Source: Microbacterium sp. Se63.02b (GTDB lineage: Bacteria > Actinomycetota > Actinomycetes > Actinomycetales > Microbacteriaceae). Taken from it: DNA of 64,000 nt. The notes under the pieces are model-generated. The model saw only the letters and a program-made list of their open reading frames with translations, had not been told where the DNA came from and ran no database searches. Every line of letters begins with the position of its first letter. Position 1 is the first letter of the stretch. Where the stretch lies: the NCBI RefSeq assembly GCF_014171575.1, contig NZ_CP050453.1:2976001-3040000 (forward strand). The letters run 5' to 3'. The position numbers and the translations under genes are program-made. Shown here piece after piece: positions 24,949 to 34,903 of this stretch.

Positions 24949-25590
24949 TCAGTAGCCGACGGTGAAACGCTCGCGGTGGTGGTTGCCCTGCTCGATCTCG
25001 TCGACCACAGCGACCGCGAAGTCGGCACCGGAGATGAAGGACTTCCCGTCGGCATCACGGACGAGCACGTCGCCGCCGTCCCGGTACTGCCCGGTGCGCT
25101 CGCCCTCCGCCCACGGGCCGAACACCTCGGCGGGGTGGATGAAGAACCAGTCGAGTCCGGCATCCGTCGTCTCCAGGAGGGCGAGGGAATCGATACCGAC
25201 CTGTGCCTCGTGCTTGTACTCCTCGGGGAAGTCCTGGTCGAACAGCCGCGGCCCACCCGGGGCGACGAGGCTGCCACCGGCACCGCCGACCACGCCGAGA
25301 CGCGTCTCGGTCCCGACGAGCCGGTCGACAACGTTCGACAGAGCTTCGAGCGCACGATCCTCCATGTCACCACGCGGCGAAAGCGCGGAGACCACCGCAT
25401 CCGCGCCCACGAAGGCATCAGCCAACGGCGCCAGGTCGAGCGCGGACCCCTGCACGTAGGCCGCTCCCGCCACCGGATCGGCCGCCGTCGAACGCGAGAT
25501 CGCGATCACCGCATGGCCGCGACTCACCGCCTCCGCGACGATGTGACGACCGGCGTAGCCGGTACCTCCGAGTACGACGATGCGAGCCAT
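24949..25590 (-). CDS. NAD(P)-dependent oxidoreductase (NmrA/epimerase-like SDR)
   Basis: The 213-residue protein has the nucleotide-binding motif 'VVLGGTGYAGRHIVAEA' at its N-terminus and 'GVVGGAGGSLV' in the middle, and ends 'FAVAVVDEIEQGNHHRERFT'. This is the atypical short-chain family with NAD(P)-binding fold and often no Tyr-x-x-x-Lys pair; none is evident here. It lies 21 bases downstream of rlmB on the same strand. Substrate unknown. Confidence 0.82.
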   Translation of the reverse strand: MARIVVLGGTGYAGRHIVAEAVSRGHAVIAISRSTAADPVAGAAYVQGSALDLAPLADAFVGADAVVSALSPRGDMEDRALEALSNVVDRLVGTETRLGVVGGAGGSLVAPGGPRLFDQDFPEEYKHEAQVGIDSLALLETTDAGLDWFFIHPAEVFGPWAEGERTGQYRDGGDVLVRDADGKSFISGADFAVAVVDEIEQGNHHRERFTVGY

Positions 25591-25611
25591 GGTCTGCCTT
25601 TCCTCGAGCCG

Positions 25612-26619
25612 TTACTTCTTGAGGGCGCGTACCGTCGCCACCTGGTACAGGGCGACGGAGGTGGCGATCCCCGCGTTCAGGGACTCGGTCGCAGCCGAGA
25701 TCGGGATCGAGACGATCTGGTCACACGTCTCGGTGACGAGCCGCGACAGCCCCTTGCCCTCCGAGCCCACGACGATCACGACAGGGCGGTCGGCGAGCTG
25801 CAGGTCGGGGAGCGAGACGTCGCCGTCGCCGTCGAGCCCCAGCACGAAGACACCCTGCTTCTTGAACTCCTTGAGCTGCGTGGTGAGGTTCGTCGCGAGC
25901 GCCACCGGGATCCGGGCCGCGGCTCCGGCACTCGTCTTCCACGCGGCGGAGTTCACGCCGGCGGAACGCCGCTGCGGCAGGATGATGCCGTGTCCGCCGA
26001 ATGCCGCGGTCGACCGGATGATCGCGCCGAGGTTCCGCGGGTCGGTGACCCCGTCGAGCGCCACGAACAACGGCACCTCTCCGTTGTCGATGACCTGCTC
26101 CAGGAGGTCCTGCGGATGCGCGTACTCGTACGGCGGCACCTTGACGGCCACTCCCTGGTGCACGCCGTCGAAGCCGGCCATCCGGTCGAGTTCCTGGCGC
26201 GTCACCTCGAGCACCGGGATGCCGCGGTGCGTGGCGATCGACAGCATCTCCTTGACGCGGTCGTCCATCTCGACCCGCTGCGCGATGTAGAACGCCGTGG
26301 CAGGGATCTTCGCCCGCAGCGCCTCGAGCACCGAGTTGCGCCCGGTCACCGTCTCGGTGTCGGTGGTGTTGTCCTTCGCGCGGGCGGAGCGGTTCGGGTT
26401 TCCGCCGGATGTCTGCCTCGTCCCCGGCTTGCCCTTGCCTCCGGACGCGGCATAGCGCTCGGCGGCGGCCTTGCGCTTGCCTGCCGGGTGCCAGGCGCGG
26501 TCCTCGGCCTTCGGGGTCGGTCCGCGCCCTTCGAGCGCCTTGCGCCCGAGTCCACCGGTGCCCTTGGTGGGGCCCTTCTTCTTGCCGTTGCTCGCGCCGG
26601 GGCGCTGTGGCTTAGCCAT
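25612..26619 (-). CDS. rlmB: 23S rRNA 2'-O-methyltransferase RlmB (SpoU family)
   Basis: The 335-residue enzyme has a long basic, disordered N-terminus (about 1-85), an L30e-like substrate-binding domain ('GRNSVLEALRAKIPATAFYI'), and the SpoU methyltransferase domain with its three motifs: 'DPRNLGAIIRST', 'IVVGSEGKGLSRL' and 'VSIPISAATESLNAG'. RlmB methylates G2251 in the peptidyl-transferase region of 23S rRNA. The ATG lies just inside the corrected 3' end of cysS, a conserved pairing. Confidence 0.9.
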   Translation of the reverse strand: MAKPQRPGASNGKKKGPTKGTGGLGRKALEGRGPTPKAEDRAWHPAGKRKAAAERYAASGGKGKPGTRQTSGGNPNRSARAKDNTTDTETVTGRNSVLEALRAKIPATAFYIAQRVEMDDRVKEMLSIATHRGIPVLEVTRQELDRMAGFDGVHQGVAVKVPPYEYAHPQDLLEQVIDNGEVPLFVALDGVTDPRNLGAIIRSTAAFGGHGIILPQRRSAGVNSAAWKTSAGAAARIPVALATNLTTQLKEFKKQGVFVLGLDGDGDVSLPDLQLADRPVVIVVGSEGKGLSRLVTETCDQIVSIPISAATESLNAGIATSVALYQVATVRALKK

Positions 26620-28014
26620 CGATACTCCAATGAGTTCCGGCCGGAGTGTCCTCCAGCGTGATTCCTGCGGCGGCGATCGCGTCTCGGATGCGATCCGCCG
26701 CCGCCCAGTCCTTGTCAGCGCGTGCCTGCGCGCGCTGGGTGATCATCGTCTGGACGAGGGCGTCCAGAGTGCGGTGTTCAGCGAGGTCTCCCCGCTGGAC
26801 ATGAGTTCGTCGAAGCCGAGGAGCCGGACCATCGCGTCCACCTGGACGAAGGCGGCCCAGGCCGCGTCGTTCGCGCCGGCGTCGATCGCCGTGTTGCCGC
26901 GTCGCACCGTCTCATGCAGCACGGCGAGTGCCTGAGGAACGCCGAGATCATCATCCATCGCGACCGCGAACGCCTCGGGGATCTCGCCGATCCGCGTCTC
27001 GTCCGGCGCACCGGGCAGCGCACGGCGGACACGGGCGATGAACGTTCCGATGCGCGCGAGAGCCGCCTCTGCCTCGGTCCACGACGATTCGCTGAGGTCG
27101 AGGCTCGAACGGTAGTGCGCGGCGGCGAGCGCGTAACGCACCACCAGTGCATCCTGCAGAGCAAGCACGTCGGCGGCCAGCGTGAAGTTGCCGAGCGATT
27201 TGGACATCTTCTGTCCGTCGACGGTCACGAGTCCGTTGTGCACCCAGTATCGGGCGAAACCGTCGCCGGCCGCCGTCGACTGCGCGAGCTCGTTCTCGTG
27301 GTGCGGAAAGCGCAGGTCGAGTCCGCCGCCGTGGATGTCGAACTCCGCGCCGAGATACCGCTTCGACATGGCGGAGCACTCGATGTGCCACCCGGGACGC
27401 CCGGCGCCCCAGGGGGACTGCCAGGTCGCATCCGCCGGCTCATCGGCCTTGGCGCCCTTCCACAGCGCGAAGTCCTGCGGGTTCCGCTTTCCCCGAGGAT
27501 CCGCGTCCTCCGCCGCCTCCATGTCGTCGAGCGACTGGTGCGTGAGCGCACCGTACTCGGACCAGGAGCGCACATCGAAGTACACATCGCCGGAGCCGTC
27601 CGGCGCCGGGTACGCATGACCGCGGTCGATCAGCACTGCGATCAACTCCTGCATCTGCGGGACCGAAGCCGTGGCTCGGGGCTCGTACGTCGGCGGAAGG
27701 ATGCCGACGGTCGCATAGGCCGCGGTGAACTCCTGCTCCATCCGGTAGGCGAGCGCCCACCACGGCTCGGCGTCCGTCGCATTGGCGAGCACCTTGTCGT
27801 CGATGTCGGTGACATTGCGCACGAACGTGACGCGACCGTAGCGGTGCTCGAGCCAGCGCCGCAGCAGATCGAAGCTGAGTGCCGCCCTGACGTGACCGAT
27901 GTGGGGCCCGGACTGCACCGTGGGTCCGCACACGTACATCGTGATGTTCTCGGGATCGAGAGGCACGAAGTCACGCAACACCGCGGCGCGGGTGTCGTAG
28001 AGGCGGAGAGTCAC
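26612..28014 (-). pseudogene. cysS: Cysteinyl-tRNA synthetase, frameshifted near the 3' end (probable sequencing error)
   Basis: The open frame from ATG 28014 gives 423 residues with class I motifs 'SGPHIGHVR' and 'KMSKSLGNF' and zinc-site elements 'CGPTV', 'WHIECSAM', 'HHENELAQ'. It ends in an unrelated tail at 26743. In the next frame the usual CysS end continues, '[18 protein letters not shown]' through 'DRIRDAIAAAGITLED' to 'GTHWSIDG', stopping at 26612 inside the rlmB start. One extra G in GGGG (26790-26793) would join them into 467 residues, the normal length. An essential synthetase is unlikely to be truly broken. Confidence 0.88.
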
Positions 28015-28084
28015 CGCTCAAGCCTACCGGGCGCGGTCTCCGCGAGTCTGGGCGCGCCGAGCGGCCTCATGTCGGCGCGCCGGC

Positions 28085-28675
28085 TCAGTCGACCGGCAGC
28101 ACCTCGCCGGTCTGCACCCCGAGGACGCTCTTGGCGTAGGCCATCCCGACCCGGTACGACGAGACCGGCACGAAGCCGGGGAAGGAGGAGTGATACGAGG
28201 GTGCGTCCTCGAGCACCGAGGGGCTGACGGCGTTGATGCGGATGCCGCGGGGCAGCTCTGGTGCCGCCCCGAGCACGAACGCCTCGAGAGCGCCGTTGGC
28301 GAGGGACGCCGCCGCTCCGGTGGCGATCGGCTCGCGGGCGAGGATGCCGGAGGTGAGCGTGAAGGAGCCGCCATCGCGGACGAAGCGCGTTCCGATGCGG
28401 ACGACGTCGAGTTGCGAGAGCACCTTGCCCCGGAGCGCGGCCTCGTAGTCGTCGCGGCCGAGTTCGGAGAGCGGTGCGAACGGCACGCTCCCGACGGCGG
28501 CGACGACGGCGTCGACGTCCCCGACCTGCTCGAACAGGCGCTCGATGGAGCGGGGGTCGGTCACGTCCACCGAGGGTTGCCCGTTCCGCGAGGCGGCGAC
28601 GATCTCGTGCCCGTCGAGCGCCGATGCGGCCGCGCGACCGACGTGCCCGCTCGCACCGATGATGAGGATCTTCAC
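28085..28675 (-). CDS. Short-chain dehydrogenase/reductase
   Basis: GTG 28675 is chosen because AAGGAG lies at good spacing; an upstream ATG lacks a site. The 196-residue protein starts 'VKILIIGASGHVGRAAASAL', a GxxGxxG nucleotide-binding loop, and has 'VDAVVAAVGSVPFAPLSEL' and 'GSFTLTSGILAREPIATGAA'. The usual Tyr-x-x-x-Lys pair is absent at the expected place, as in a short SDR group where it is replaced. It ends with 'RINAVSPSVLEDAP' typical of SDRs. Substrate unknown. Confidence 0.82.
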   Translation of the reverse strand: MKILIIGASGHVGRAAASALDGHEIVAASRNGQPSVDVTDPRSIERLFEQVGDVDAVVAAVGSVPFAPLSELGRDDYEAALRGKVLSQLDVVRIGTRFVRDGGSFTLTSGILAREPIATGAAASLANGALEAFVLGAAPELPRGIRINAVSPSVLEDAPSYHSSFPGFVPVSSYRVGMAYAKSVLGVQTGEVLPVD

Positions 28676-28740
28676 TCCGGCTCCTTCCGTCCTGCCCGCG
28701 TGATCACGCAACCCATTCGGGTCGTCTTCACGCTATCGCG

Positions 28741-29920
28741 TCAGACCGGGAAGACGATCGCGACAGCGGTGACGGCGATGCCCTCCGAGCGGCCGGGGAA
28801 GCCGAGGCCGTCGGTGGTCGTGGCAGTGATGGACACCGGCGCCCCAGTATCTCTGCGAGGCGGGACTGCGCCTCCGCCCGTCGCGGGCTGAACTTCGGCC
28901 GGTTGCCCTGGAACTGGACCGAGACGTTGCCGATCGCGAAGCCCGCTTCGACGAGCCGTTCGCGCGTCCGCGCCAGGAAGACCTCGGCGTGCGCGCCTGC
29001 GTATTCGGGGTGAGAGGTGCCGAAATGCTCTCCGATGTCACCGAGTCCCGCGGCGCCCAGCAACGCATCCACGATCGCGTGCGCGACCGCATCGCCGTCG
29101 GAGTGCCCCGAGAGCGGCTGCTCCCCCGGCCATTCGAGTCCGGCGAGCCAGAGGTTCCCCTCGCCGCCGAAGGCGTGCACATCGGTGCCGACGCCGACGC
29201 GCGGTGCCCCGTGGCGCGGCCGCTCCGGGGCGAGCAGGTGCCTGGCGCGCTCGAGGTCGTCCGGCGTGGTGATCTTGAAGGCGCGCTCCGAGCCGGGGAT
29301 ATGACGCACCGCGTGGCCTGCTGCGGCGAACAGGGCGGCGTCGTCGGTGTACTCGATCCCGGACGCGAGCGCCTCGGCGTAGGCGGCTTCGAGCAGCCGG
29401 CGCGGGAATCCCTGAGGCGTCTGCGCCGCGGCGAGCTCAGAGCGGTCGACGGCCGCCACGACGACGCCGTCTGCCACCTTCTTGAGGGTGTCGACGACCG
29501 GGAGCACGGGGAGCACGCCGTCGTCGGCGGTGACTGATCGGGCGACCTTGTCGATCTGCGACGGCGGTGTGAGGGCGCGAGCGGCGTCGTGCACGAGCAC
29601 CGTCTTCACGTCACCCCAGAGTGTTGCGAGTCCCGCCGCGACGGACTGCTGGCGGGTGGCGCCCCCGTGACGACACGACCGAGGTCGCGCCGATCCCCCG
29701 CCGCGGCCTCGAGTTCAGCGAGGGCGTCCCCCTCATAGCCGGACGGGGCCACGACGATCACCTGGGCCGGAGCGGCCGCGAAGACGCCGTCGAGCGCATG
29801 GCGCAGGATCGTGTGCGCATCGATCCCGACCAGGGCCTTCGGCGCGCCAGCCTCCAGGCGCGTGCCGGAACCGGCGGCGACGACGATGATCGCGATGTCG
29901 GGTACGGGAAGCAGAGTCAC
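28741..29920 (-). pseudogene. ispDF: Bifunctional IspD/IspF, two frameshifts (probable sequencing errors)
   Basis: The first frame opens with the IspD cytidylyltransferase signature 'IIVVAAGSGTRLEAGAPKAL'. At GGGGG (minus strand of 29662-29666) the frame is lost; one more G restores 'VTGGATRQQSVAAG'. The middle frame holds the rest of IspD ('VLVHDAARALTPPS') and runs with no stop into IspF ('RVGVGTDVHAF', 'GHSDGDAVAHAIVDAL'). At GGGG (28842-28845) it is lost again; one more G gives 'EILGAPVSITATTTDGLGFP' and a stop at 28741. Corrected length is 393 residues. The two domains catalyse successive MEP isoprenoid pathway steps. Confidence 0.85.
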
Positions 29921-29949
29921 CGTCTCACGCTACCGCGTGGCGGGAACGC

Positions 29950-29983
29950 CGAAGGGGCGGATGCCGAAGCATCCGCCCCTTCG
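29950..29983 (-). terminator. Terminator hairpin downstream of carD
   Basis: CGAAGGGGCGGATGC (29950-29964) and GCATCCGCCCCTTCG (29969-29983) form a perfect 15-bp stem with a CGAA loop. It lies just past the carD stop; there is no strong T run on either side. Confidence 0.75.
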
Positions 29984-29991
29984 CAGAGGAC

Positions 29992-30474
29992 TCAGGAGGC
30001 GAGGACCTCGTCGAGCAGTGCGCCCGCCTTGTCCTCGTCGGTCTTCTCGGCCAGCGCGAGCTCGGAGATGAGGATCTGACGAGCCTTCGCCAGCATCCGC
30101 TTCTCGCCCGCGGACAGGCCGCGATCCTGATCGCGGCGCCACAGGTCGCGCACGACCTCGCTCACCTTGATGACGTCTCCGGAGGCGAGCTTCTCGAGGT
30201 TCGCCTTGTACCGACGAGACCAGTTGGTGGGCTCTTCGGTGAAGGGTGCACGCAGCACCTCGAAGACATGATCGAGACCTTCTTTTCCGATCACGTCGCG
30301 AACGCCGACCAGGTCGACATTCTCAGCAGGAACCTCGATGATGAGATCGCCCTGGGTGACGTTGAGCTTCAGATATTTCTTCGCCTCACCCTTGATGATG
30401 CGCTCCTTGACCTCGATGATGGTCGCAGCGCCATGGTGGGGATAGACGACGGTTTCGCCAACCTCAAAAAGCAT
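29992..30474 (-). CDS. carD: CarD family transcriptional regulator
   Basis: The ATG at 30474 has GAAAGGAC upstream; a longer frame to 30510 is rejected because the family starts '[19 protein letters not shown]'. The 160-residue protein has the Tudor-like RNA polymerase interaction domain in the first 65 residues and a helical DNA-binding domain with '[17 protein letters not shown]' and '[20 protein letters not shown]'. CarD stabilises the open promoter complex, notably at rRNA promoters. TATCCT at 30501-30506 (minus) is a plausible -10. A terminator follows. Confidence 0.92.
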   Translation of the reverse strand: MLFEVGETVVYPHHGAATIIEVKERIIKGEAKKYLKLNVTQGDLIIEVPAENVDLVGVRDVIGKEGLDHVFEVLRAPFTEEPTNWSRRYKANLEKLASGDVIKVSEVVRDLWRRDQDRGLSAGEKRMLAKARQILISELALAEKTDEDKAGALLDEVLAS

Positions 30475-30608
30475 AAAAACGTGTCCTTTCGGCAACCTCA
30501 AGGATACCACAGGGGAGATGCGCTAAGGTTCGCGCTCCCCAGGCCGGGAGCGGTCGCGTCTTACCCATAGAATGGATGCGGATATCCCGCCGGACCTCAG
30601 GAGGACCC

Positions 30609-31142
30609 GTGAAATCGCGCCTTGTTGCGTCTGCAGCCCTCAGCGCCATCGTTCTGCTCGGCGCGACGGGGTGCACGTTCATCACCCCGCAGTCGACGAA
30701 GACCGAGTACGCGGCGTCCGACGGCGTGAACATCTCGGATGCCGACGGACCCATCGACGTGCGAAACGCTCTCATCATCGCGAACGACGACGGCACGATC
30801 GGCAACTTCATCGCCGGGATCGTCAACCCCACCGAGGAGAGCGCCACGCTCACGATCGCGCTCGCGGGCAGCGAGCCGTTCAGCATCACCGTCCCGGGCG
30901 GCGGCACCGTGAGCCTCGGCGCCGACGAGGAGCCGTTGCGGATCCTCGACCTCGACACGAAGCCCGGCGCGACCGTCGAGATGCACTTCCAGTCGGGTGA
31001 CTCCACGGGCGTCAAGGCCGAGGTCCCGGTCCTCGACGGCTCGCTCCCCTACTACTCCGACCTCGTGCCCTCGGAATCGGTGCGCACGTCGACGCCGACG
31101 CCGACTCCGACCGACACGGCAGCTCCGGCGCCCGCCGAGTGA
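30609..31142 (+). CDS. Secreted lipoprotein
   Basis: GTG 30609 has AGGAGG upstream and gives a signal peptide 'VKSRLVASAALSAIVLLGAT' ending at a lipobox Cys at residue 22. The 177-residue mature part is beta-rich: 'GPIDVRNALIIANDDGTIGN', 'EPFSITVPGGGTVSLGADEE' and 'KPGATVEMHFQSGD', a layout like small actinobacterial cell-surface lipoproteins of the PCuAC-related type. The end is Thr/Pro-rich. Exact function not known. TAGAAT at 30568 could serve as -10. Confidence 0.8.
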   Translation: MKSRLVASAALSAIVLLGATGCTFITPQSTKTEYAASDGVNISDADGPIDVRNALIIANDDGTIGNFIAGIVNPTEESATLTIALAGSEPFSITVPGGGTVSLGADEEPLRILDLDTKPGATVEMHFQSGDSTGVKAEVPVLDGSLPYYSDLVPSESVRTSTPTPTPTDTAAPAPAE

Positions 31143-31160
31143 TCGCTCGCTGACGCAGGC

Positions 31161-31194
31161 AAGAGGCCGGCACCCCTCGGGGCGCCGGCCTCTT
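31161..31194. terminator. Bidirectional terminator between lipoprotein gene and regX3
   Basis: AAGAGGCCGGC (31161-31171) pairs with GCCGGCCTCTT (31184-31194). The A/T ends on both sides and its position between convergent genes suit termination in both directions. Confidence 0.85.
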
Positions 31195-31200
31195 GCGTAT

Positions 31201-31884
31201 TCAGCCCTCGAACCGGTATCCCAGACCGCGCACGGTGACGAGCATCACCGGCTCACCGGGGTTCTCCTCGATGCGTGACCGGATGCGCTTGATGTGCACG
31301 TCGAGCGTCTTCGTATCGCCGAAGTAGTCGCTTCCCCACACCCGATCGATGAGCTGACCGCGGGTGAGCACTCGCCCCGAGTTGCGCATCAGGACCTCGA
31401 GCAGCTCGAACTCCTTGAGCGGCATGTTGATCTGCGCGCCCGCGACCGAGACCGTGTGCCGGTCGATGTCGAGCGAGACCCGCCCGCCCTCGAGCACGCG
31501 CTCGTCGAGCTCGCTGTCGGCCTGCACCACCCTGCGGAGCACCGCACGCATCCGGGCGAGCAGCTCCCGAGAAGAGTACGGCTTCGTGATGTAGTCGTCG
31601 GCCCCGAGCTCGAGGCCCACGACGATGTCGACCTCCGAGTCCTTGGCCGTGAGCATGATGATGGGCACGGCGGACGTCGACCGGATCTGCCGACAGACCT
31701 CGGTGCCCGGCATCCCCGGCAGCATCAGATCGAGCAGCACGATGTCGGCGCCGCGCTCCCGGAACGCCGTGAGCGCACCGGGGCCGTCCTCTGCGATCTC
31801 CACCTCGTACCCTTCGCGTCGCAGCAGATACGCGAGCGGGTCGGCGAGGTCGGGCTCGTCTTCGACGAGAAGGATTCGGGTCAT
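31201..31884 (-). CDS. regX3: OmpR-family response regulator RegX3
   Basis: The 227-residue regulator starts at ATG 31884, overlapping the kinase stop. The receiver domain has 'ILLVEDEPD' acidic residues, phosphoacceptor Asp52 in '[10 protein letters not shown]', and 'MLTAKD' and '[11 protein letters not shown]' with the conserved Lys. The winged-helix domain has '[20 protein letters not shown]' and '[15 protein letters not shown]'. Together with the upstream kinase, phoU and the PHO box at pstS, this is the phosphate-responsive RegX3 of actinobacteria. Confidence 0.9.
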   Translation of the reverse strand: MTRILLVEDEPDLADPLAYLLRREGYEVEIAEDGPGALTAFRERGADIVLLDLMLPGMPGTEVCRQIRSTSAVPIIMLTAKDSEVDIVVGLELGADDYITKPYSSRELLARMRAVLRRVVQADSELDERVLEGGRVSLDIDRHTVSVAGAQINMPLKEFELLEVLMRNSGRVLTRGQLIDRVWGSDYFGDTKTLDVHIKRIRSRIEENPGEPVMLVTVRGLGYRFEG

Positions 31885-33094
31885 GCTCTCTCTCCGTTTC
31901 GAACGCGCGCCGAGGCCTTGGCGGCCTTGCGCGCGCGCTTCTTCTTGCTCTTCTTGCCCGCATCGCCGTACTCGGGGGCGTCGATGCGAGGAAGCCGGAC
32001 CGTGAAGGTGGACCCGCGCCCCGGCCGGGACCACAGTCGCACCTCACCACCGTGACGCTGTGTGGCGTGCTTGACGATGGACAGTCCCAGCCCCGTGCCG
32101 CCGGTACGCCTCGAACGGGCTTCGTCCGCCCGGTAGAAGCGTTCGAAGATCCGCTCGCGATCAGCCTCGGCGATGCCGATGCCCTGGTCGGACACCGCGA
32201 TCTCGACCACGCCGTCTTCCGCGCGCACCCCCGCCGACGCGGGATCCGCGCGGCGAGTAGACGATGGCGTTGGCTATCAGGTTGCCGACCGCTTCGATCA
32301 GGATCTGCGCATCGCCGCGCACCCAGACACCGCGGTCTCCGCCCCTGGCGAGGTCGACGCCCGCGGAATCGGCCTGCACGACGTGCGCCTCGATGGAGGC
32401 GGCGATGACCTCGTCGATCGCGACAGGCCCGACCTTCGTCAGGCCGTCCTCCGCCTGGAGGCGGGACAGGCTCATGATGCGTCCCGTCAGCTGGCCGAGA
32501 CGCCCCGCCTCAGCCGAGATCCGTGCCGCGAAGATCCGCACCTGGGCCGGGTCGTCCGCGGCGGACTCGATGGCCTCGGCGAGCAGACTCACCGCCCCCA
32601 CCGGCGTCTTCAGCTCGTGGCTCGTGTTGGCCACGAAGTCACGACGCATCTGGTCGAGCCGCTCCTGCTCGGTCACGTCGCGGATGATCAGCAGCACGAA
32701 GCGGGAGCCGATGGCGCTGGCGCGGGCGGAGACGAGCCGAGGGTCCAGGCTCAGACCGCCCCGGGTGATCCGCATCGACTCCGTTGCGGTACCGCCGTCG
32801 GCCCCTGACCCCGCGGACGAGCTGTCGGAGCTCCGGGTTGTCGAGCGTGGACCCGACGTCGATGCCGAAGCGGCTCGCGGCCTGCGACGCGGCGAGCACG
32901 AGTCCGGAGGAGTCGACCCCCGCCGCATCGTCCATGCTGTGCAGCACCTCGGTCATGCCGGCCGGAATCGCCAGCGAAGTCTCCTCCTGCACCCGTGCCC
33001 GAGCGCGATAGGCCCACGCCACGAGCAGCGAGAGGCCGACGCCGATGATCAGCCCGATGGCGAGCGAAGACAGCGCGAGCTGCGGCAAGGTCAT
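31881..33094 (-). pseudogene. senX3: Sensor histidine kinase SenX3, two frameshifts (probable sequencing errors)
   Basis: Translation starts at ATG 33094 with a membrane helix ('LAIGLIIGVGLSLLVAWAY') and a PAS-like region. The frame is lost near the G runs at 32802-32812; the next frame carries the linker, 'VTEQERLDQMRRDFVANTSH' with the phosphoacceptor His, 'ELKTPVGAVSLLAEA' and the N box. It is lost again at GGGGG (32228-32232); the third frame holds '[20 protein letters not shown]' and '[11 protein letters not shown]'. Removing one G at each site makes 403 residues, the normal size. The stop overlaps regX3 by four bases. Confidence 0.85.
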
Positions 33095-33313
33095 GTCATA
33101 AGCGTAGAGTGCGTTCACCGTCCGTCCGGCGGGTTTCCGCGCCCTGGCGGGAACCGGAGAAGTACTATTCACGTGCTGGGCACCGTTCGTTAACCTTCGA
33201 AGCAGACAATCGCTTCGGGCCTGTGCGGGTGCACAGACCTGCTCTCGTGCGGACGACCCGCCGTCTCGTGCTGACGACACAGCCGAGATCCGAATGAAAG
33301 GTTGCGCCCCAAC

Positions 33314-34024
33314 ATGCGCGAAGTCTTCCACCAGTCCCTCGAGGACCTCCAGTCCCGTCTCGTCGAGATCGCCGACCTCGTCACGGTCTCGATCGACAAG
33401 GCGACCAGAGCTTTCGCGACCAGCGACGTCGCCCTCGCCGAGGAGGTCATCGCCGACGACGCGAAGATCGACGAACTGGCCGTCGCTCTCGACGAGCAGG
33501 CGATCGAGATCCTCGCCCGCCAGCAGCCGGTCGCCCGCGATCTGCGCATCGTCGTGACGGCGCTCCGGGTGAGCGCCTCGCTCGAGCGCATGGGCGACAT
33601 GTCGGAGCACATCGCTCAGCTCGCCCGCCTCCGCTTCCCAGAGCGCGCCATCCCCAAGGGCCTCAAGGGCACGTTCGTGAAGATGGGCGAACTCGACGTC
33701 GAGGTGGCTCGCACGCTCTCCGAGCTGCTGCGCACGCAGGACCTGCGCTTCGCGGATGCGATCCGCAACGCGGACGACGACGTCGACGAACTGCACGCCA
33801 CGGTGTTCGAGAAGGTCCTCAGCGACAACTGGAAGGGCGAGGCGACGGCGACCGTCGATGCCACGCTCGCCAGTCGTTACCACGAGCGATTCGCCGACCA
33901 CGCGGTCGCGGTCGCGAAGAAGGTCGTCTACCTCGCGACCGGCGACTGGGCGGTCGAGGAGGAGGACATCCCCCTCGCCGTGGAGCAGCAGGGACTCGAG
34001 CAGCAGGAATTCGGACACGCCTGA
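33314..34024 (+). CDS. phoU: Phosphate transport regulator PhoU
   Basis: ATG 33314 gives 236 residues starting 'MREVFHQSLEDLQSRLVEIA', the usual start of PhoU. Two three-helix repeats are visible with metal-site-like patterns 'ERMGDMSEHIAQLAR' and 'YHERFADHAVAVAKKVVYL'. PhoU links PstSCAB activity to the SenX3-RegX3 system. The gene is divergent from senX3; the 219 bases between hold one GTTCACC (33113-33119) and a GTTCGTTAACC at about 33185, possible weak PHO half-sites. Confidence 0.9.
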   Translation: MREVFHQSLEDLQSRLVEIADLVTVSIDKATRAFATSDVALAEEVIADDAKIDELAVALDEQAIEILARQQPVARDLRIVVTALRVSASLERMGDMSEHIAQLARLRFPERAIPKGLKGTFVKMGELDVEVARTLSELLRTQDLRFADAIRNADDDVDELHATVFEKVLSDNWKGEATATVDATLASRYHERFADHAVAVAKKVVYLATGDWAVEEEDIPLAVEQQGLEQQEFGHA

Positions 34025-34042
34025 CGCACACGGCGCGAACGA

Positions 34043-34076
34043 GGAAGCCCCCGATGCCTTCGCATCGGGGGCTTCC
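34043..34076. terminator. Terminator between phoU and gpmA
   Basis: GGAAGCCCCCGATGC and GCATCGGGGGCTTCC form a perfect 15-bp stem with a CTTC loop, between convergent genes. Confidence 0.85.
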
Positions 34077-34094
34077 GGCGTTTCCGGAGACGAC

Positions 34095-34844
34095 CTACTT
34101 CTTGCCCTGAGCGGCCACGGCGGCGGCACCGGCGGCGGCGGCTTCGGGATCGAGGTAGCGACCGGGACCGGTGGGGATGTTGTTCTCATCCAGTTCGTAG
34201 ACCAGCGGGATGCCGGTGGGGATGTTGAGCTCGGCGATGGCGTCGTCGCTGATCCCCTCGAGGTGCTTCACGAGACCGCGCAGCGAGTTACCGTGCGCCG
34301 TGACGAGGACGGTCTTGCCTGCCTCGAGATCGGGGACGATCGCGCTCTCCCAGTACGGAAGCAGACGATCGATGACGAGCTTGAGCGACTCGGTGCGGGG
34401 AACCTCGCCGTCGATGTCCGCGTAACGGACGTCGTTCACCTGGCTGAACTCGCTCTCGTCGTCGAGCACAGGCGGCGGCACGTCGAACGAGCGGCGCCAC
34501 AGCTGGAACTGCTCCGGGCCGAACTCCTCGAGCGTCTGCGCCTTGTCCTTGCCCTGCAGCGCCCCGTAGTGCCGCTCGTTCAAACGCCAGGAGCGGGTGA
34601 CGGGGATCCACAGGCGGTCCGCAGCATCCAGGGCGATGTTCGCGGTCTGGATCGCACGACTCAGCAGCGAGGTGTGCAGCACATCGGGGAGGATGCCGGA
34701 CTCGGCCAGCAGCTCTCCGCCGCGACGTGCCTCCTTCTCACCCTGCTCGTTGAGGCGGACATCCACCCAGCCGGTGAAGAGGTTGAGCTCGTTCCACTCG
34801 CTTCGGCCGTGGCGGAGCAGGATGAGGGTACGCGTCGCAGTCAT
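34095..34844 (-). CDS. gpmA: 2,3-bisphosphoglycerate-dependent phosphoglycerate mutase
   Basis: The 249-residue enzyme begins '[20 protein letters not shown]' with the catalytic RHG motif (His12) and contains '[16 protein letters not shown]', '[14 protein letters not shown]' and '[17 protein letters not shown]' with the second His. These are the residues of the cofactor-dependent glycolytic mutase. It lies convergent to phoU and divergent from the methyltransferase gene. Confidence 0.92.
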   Translation of the reverse strand: MTATRTLILLRHGRSEWNELNLFTGWVDVRLNEQGEKEARRGGELLAESGILPDVLHTSLLSRAIQTANIALDAADRLWIPVTRSWRLNERHYGALQGKDKAQTLEEFGPEQFQLWRRSFDVPPPVLDDESEFSQVNDVRYADIDGEVPRTESLKLVIDRLLPYWESAIVPDLEAGKTVLVTAHGNSLRGLVKHLEGISDDAIAELNIPTGIPLVYELDENNIPTGPGRYLDPEAAAAGAAAVAAQGKK

Positions 34845-34903
34845 GCCGCCAGTTTATCCGCGCACGGCCCGGTGACCGAGCCGGATGCTGGGAGGATGGA
34901 GAC

